Assembly (NCBI GenBank): GCA_035690425.1
Contig: DASSKO010000040.1
Span: 1-22,867, forward strand
Length of the DNA stretch: 22,867 nt
DNA from: DASSKO01 sp035690425
Lineage (GTDB): Bacteria; Actinomycetota; Actinomycetes; Propionibacteriales; Nocardioidaceae
Direction: 5' to 3'
Made by a program: the position numbers and the translations under genes
In this document: positions 21,862 through 22,867 of the stretch, one piece after another
Numbering within the stretch: position 1 is the first letter of the stretch
How the letters are laid out: each line of letters opens with the position of its first letter
The notes under the pieces: model-generated
The model's input: the letters and a program-made list of their open reading frames with translations, nothing else
Database searches by the model: none
Told to the model about the DNA's origin: nothing

Positions 21862-22803
21862 ATGGCAGTGAGCATCGGCGTCGACATCGGCGGCACCAAG
21901 ATCGCGGCGGGGGCGGTGGACGAACTCGGCACGATCCAAGAGCTGGTACGCCGAGACACCCCGGCGACCGACAGCGATGCCATCGAGGCCGCCGTCGCCG
22001 ACGCCGTACGCGAGCTGGCCGGACGCCATCCGGTCACCGCCGTCGGGGTCGGTGCTGCCGGGTTCGTCGACGACAAGCGCGCGACGGTGCTGTTCGCCCC
22101 GAACCTGGCCTGGCGCAAGGAGCCGATGCGCTCCGAGCTCGAGGCGTTGCTCGGCCTGAGCGTCGTCGTGGAGAACGACGCCAATGCTGCCGCGTGGGGC
22201 GAGTTCACCTTCGGCGCCGGTGCGGACGCCGACGACCTGATGCTGGTCACCGTCGGCACCGGCGTCGGTGGTGGGCTGGTGCTCGACGGTGAGCTCTATC
22301 GCGGGGCCTTCGGAGTCGCGGCCGAGATCGGTCACCTGCGGGTCGTCCCTGACGGCCGGTTGTGTGGGTGTGGCAACCGTGGCTGCTGGGAGCAGTATGC
22401 CTCGGGCAGGGCCTTGTTGAAGGAGGTGCGTGAGATTGCGGAGCAGGGGTCGCCGCAGGCGGCCGCACTACTGGACCTGGCCGGCGGCCGTCCCGACGAG
22501 ATCACCGGCCAGATGGTGACCAAGGCTGCGCGCGACGACGACGAGCTCGCCGTCGAGCTGCTGTCCGAGCTCGGTCGGTGGCTGGGGGAGGGCATCGCGT
22601 CGTTGGCCGCCGTGCTCGACCCGTCGGTCGTGGTGCTCGGCGGCGGGGTGTCCGAGGCGGGCGAGCTGCTGCTGGGGCCGGCCCGGGAGGCGTTCCGCCG
22701 CAACCTGACCGGCCGCCGGTTCCGGCCGGAGCTGGAGATCCGGCTGGCGACCCTCGGCAACGACGCCGGGCTGATCGGTGCCGCTGACCTCGCCCGTCGC
22801 TGA
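21862..22803 (+). CDS. glkA: ROK family glucokinase (ATP type)
   Basis: A 313-residue sugar kinase that phosphorylates glucose to glucose-6-phosphate. The phosphate-binding GVDIGGTK lies at 6-13, the catalytic base D106 in VENDANAAAWGE, the second phosphate loop is VGTGVGGGLV, and H158 with C168, C170 and C175 (LCGCGNRGCWEQYASG) forms the ROK zinc site. The glucose-contacting EIGH (155-158) is also intact. The loop lacks the GTGIGSAL form of polyphosphate glucokinases, so ATP is the likely donor. In Streptomyces the GlkA orthologue also takes part in carbon catabolite repression; whether this holds here is unknown. AGGAAGG precedes the ATG with a longer-than-usual spacer. A convergent hairpin follows the stop. 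Confidence 0.93.
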   Translation: MAVSIGVDIGGTKIAAGAVDELGTIQELVRRDTPATDSDAIEAAVADAVRELAGRHPVTAVGVGAAGFVDDKRATVLFAPNLAWRKEPMRSELEALLGLSVVVENDANAAAWGEFTFGAGADADDLMLVTVGTGVGGGLVLDGELYRGAFGVAAEIGHLRVVPDGRLCGCGNRGCWEQYASGRALLKEVREIAEQGSPQAAALLDLAGGRPDEITGQMVTKAARDDDELAVELLSELGRWLGEGIASLAAVLDPSVVVLGGGVSEAGELLLGPAREAFRRNLTGRRFRPELEIRLATLGNDAGLIGAADLARR

Positions 22804-22804
22804 T

Positions 22805-22827
22805 GCGTCGGTTCAGGTAGCCGACGC
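22805..22827. terminator. Terminator-like hairpin after the glucokinase gene
   Basis: GCGTCGG and CCGACGC form a perfect 7-bp stem with a nine-base loop, two bases after the glucokinase stop codon. It probably ends the SRPBCC-glucokinase transcript and could serve a convergent gene as well. Confidence 0.5.
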
Positions 22828-22867
22828 GGACTCCTCTGATCGTTCGGTGTCGTCCTGTGCGCGGCCG
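22814..22867 (-). CDS. Possible C-terminal fragment of a convergent gene
   Basis: The minus strand from the window edge reads GRAQDDTERSEESASAT followed by TGA, an acidic, Ser/Glu-rich tail that would suit a protein C-terminus. The stop lies in the loop of the hairpin after the glucokinase gene. Only 17 codons are visible, too few to name a family; it could equally be non-coding. Confidence 0.3.

Overview
The window is about 22.9 kb of very GC-rich DNA with start and stop codons overlapping by a few bases, GTG and TTG starts, and actinobacterial protein families throughout (PimB'-like mannosyltransferase, DEDDh/GIY-YIG fusion, ATP-type ROK glucokinase, MREYS-type acyl-CoA ligase). It looks like a chromosomal segment of a high-GC actinobacterium; the overall flavour suggests Nocardioidaceae or a relative, but that genus-level guess is inference. 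I saw no tRNA, rRNA, insertion sequence, CRISPR array or phage gene.

Layout. (1) 1-2135, minus: a stand-alone Lrp/AsnC ligand-binding (RAM) domain protein and a DEDDh exonuclease fused to a UvrC-like GIY-YIG nuclease. (2) 2297-3904, plus: a coiled-coil NYN-domain protein and a 72-residue four-cysteine protein, followed by a convergent 58-residue membrane protein (3944-4120, minus). (3) 4215-8052, plus: a tightly overlapping three-gene unit of an exported HExxH metalloprotease-like protein, a Ste24-type M48 membrane protease and a PimB'-like GT4 mannosyltransferase. (4) 8056-19193, minus: a complete-looking actinobacterial tad/Flp pilus locus in transcription order cpaB, tadZ, tadA, tadB (with an N-terminal VWA domain), tadC, sensor histidine kinase, NarL-type response regulator, flp pilin, tadE, tadG. 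(5) 19461-22803: an acyl-CoA ligase of the FadD15 type (minus, TTG start), a divergent SRPBCC protein and a ROK glucokinase (plus). A possible C-terminal fragment of a convergent minus-strand gene lies at the right end.

How it fits together. The flanks resemble the conserved neighbourhood that in Mycobacterium tuberculosis holds Rv2185c (SRPBCC), fadD15 (Rv2187), pimB' (Rv2188c) and the DEDDh/GIY-YIG gene Rv2191. Here the whole pilus locus sits between the convergent pimB'- and fadD15-like genes, so it looks like a module placed at a convergent junction of a conserved core region. The pilus locus is the most interesting part: its two-component system is translationally linked to tadC, its TadB carries a secreted VWA domain with a full MIDAS motif, and a strong hairpin that pairs fully only in the minus-strand RNA follows the pilin gene. 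No prepilin peptidase (TadV) gene is present in the window.
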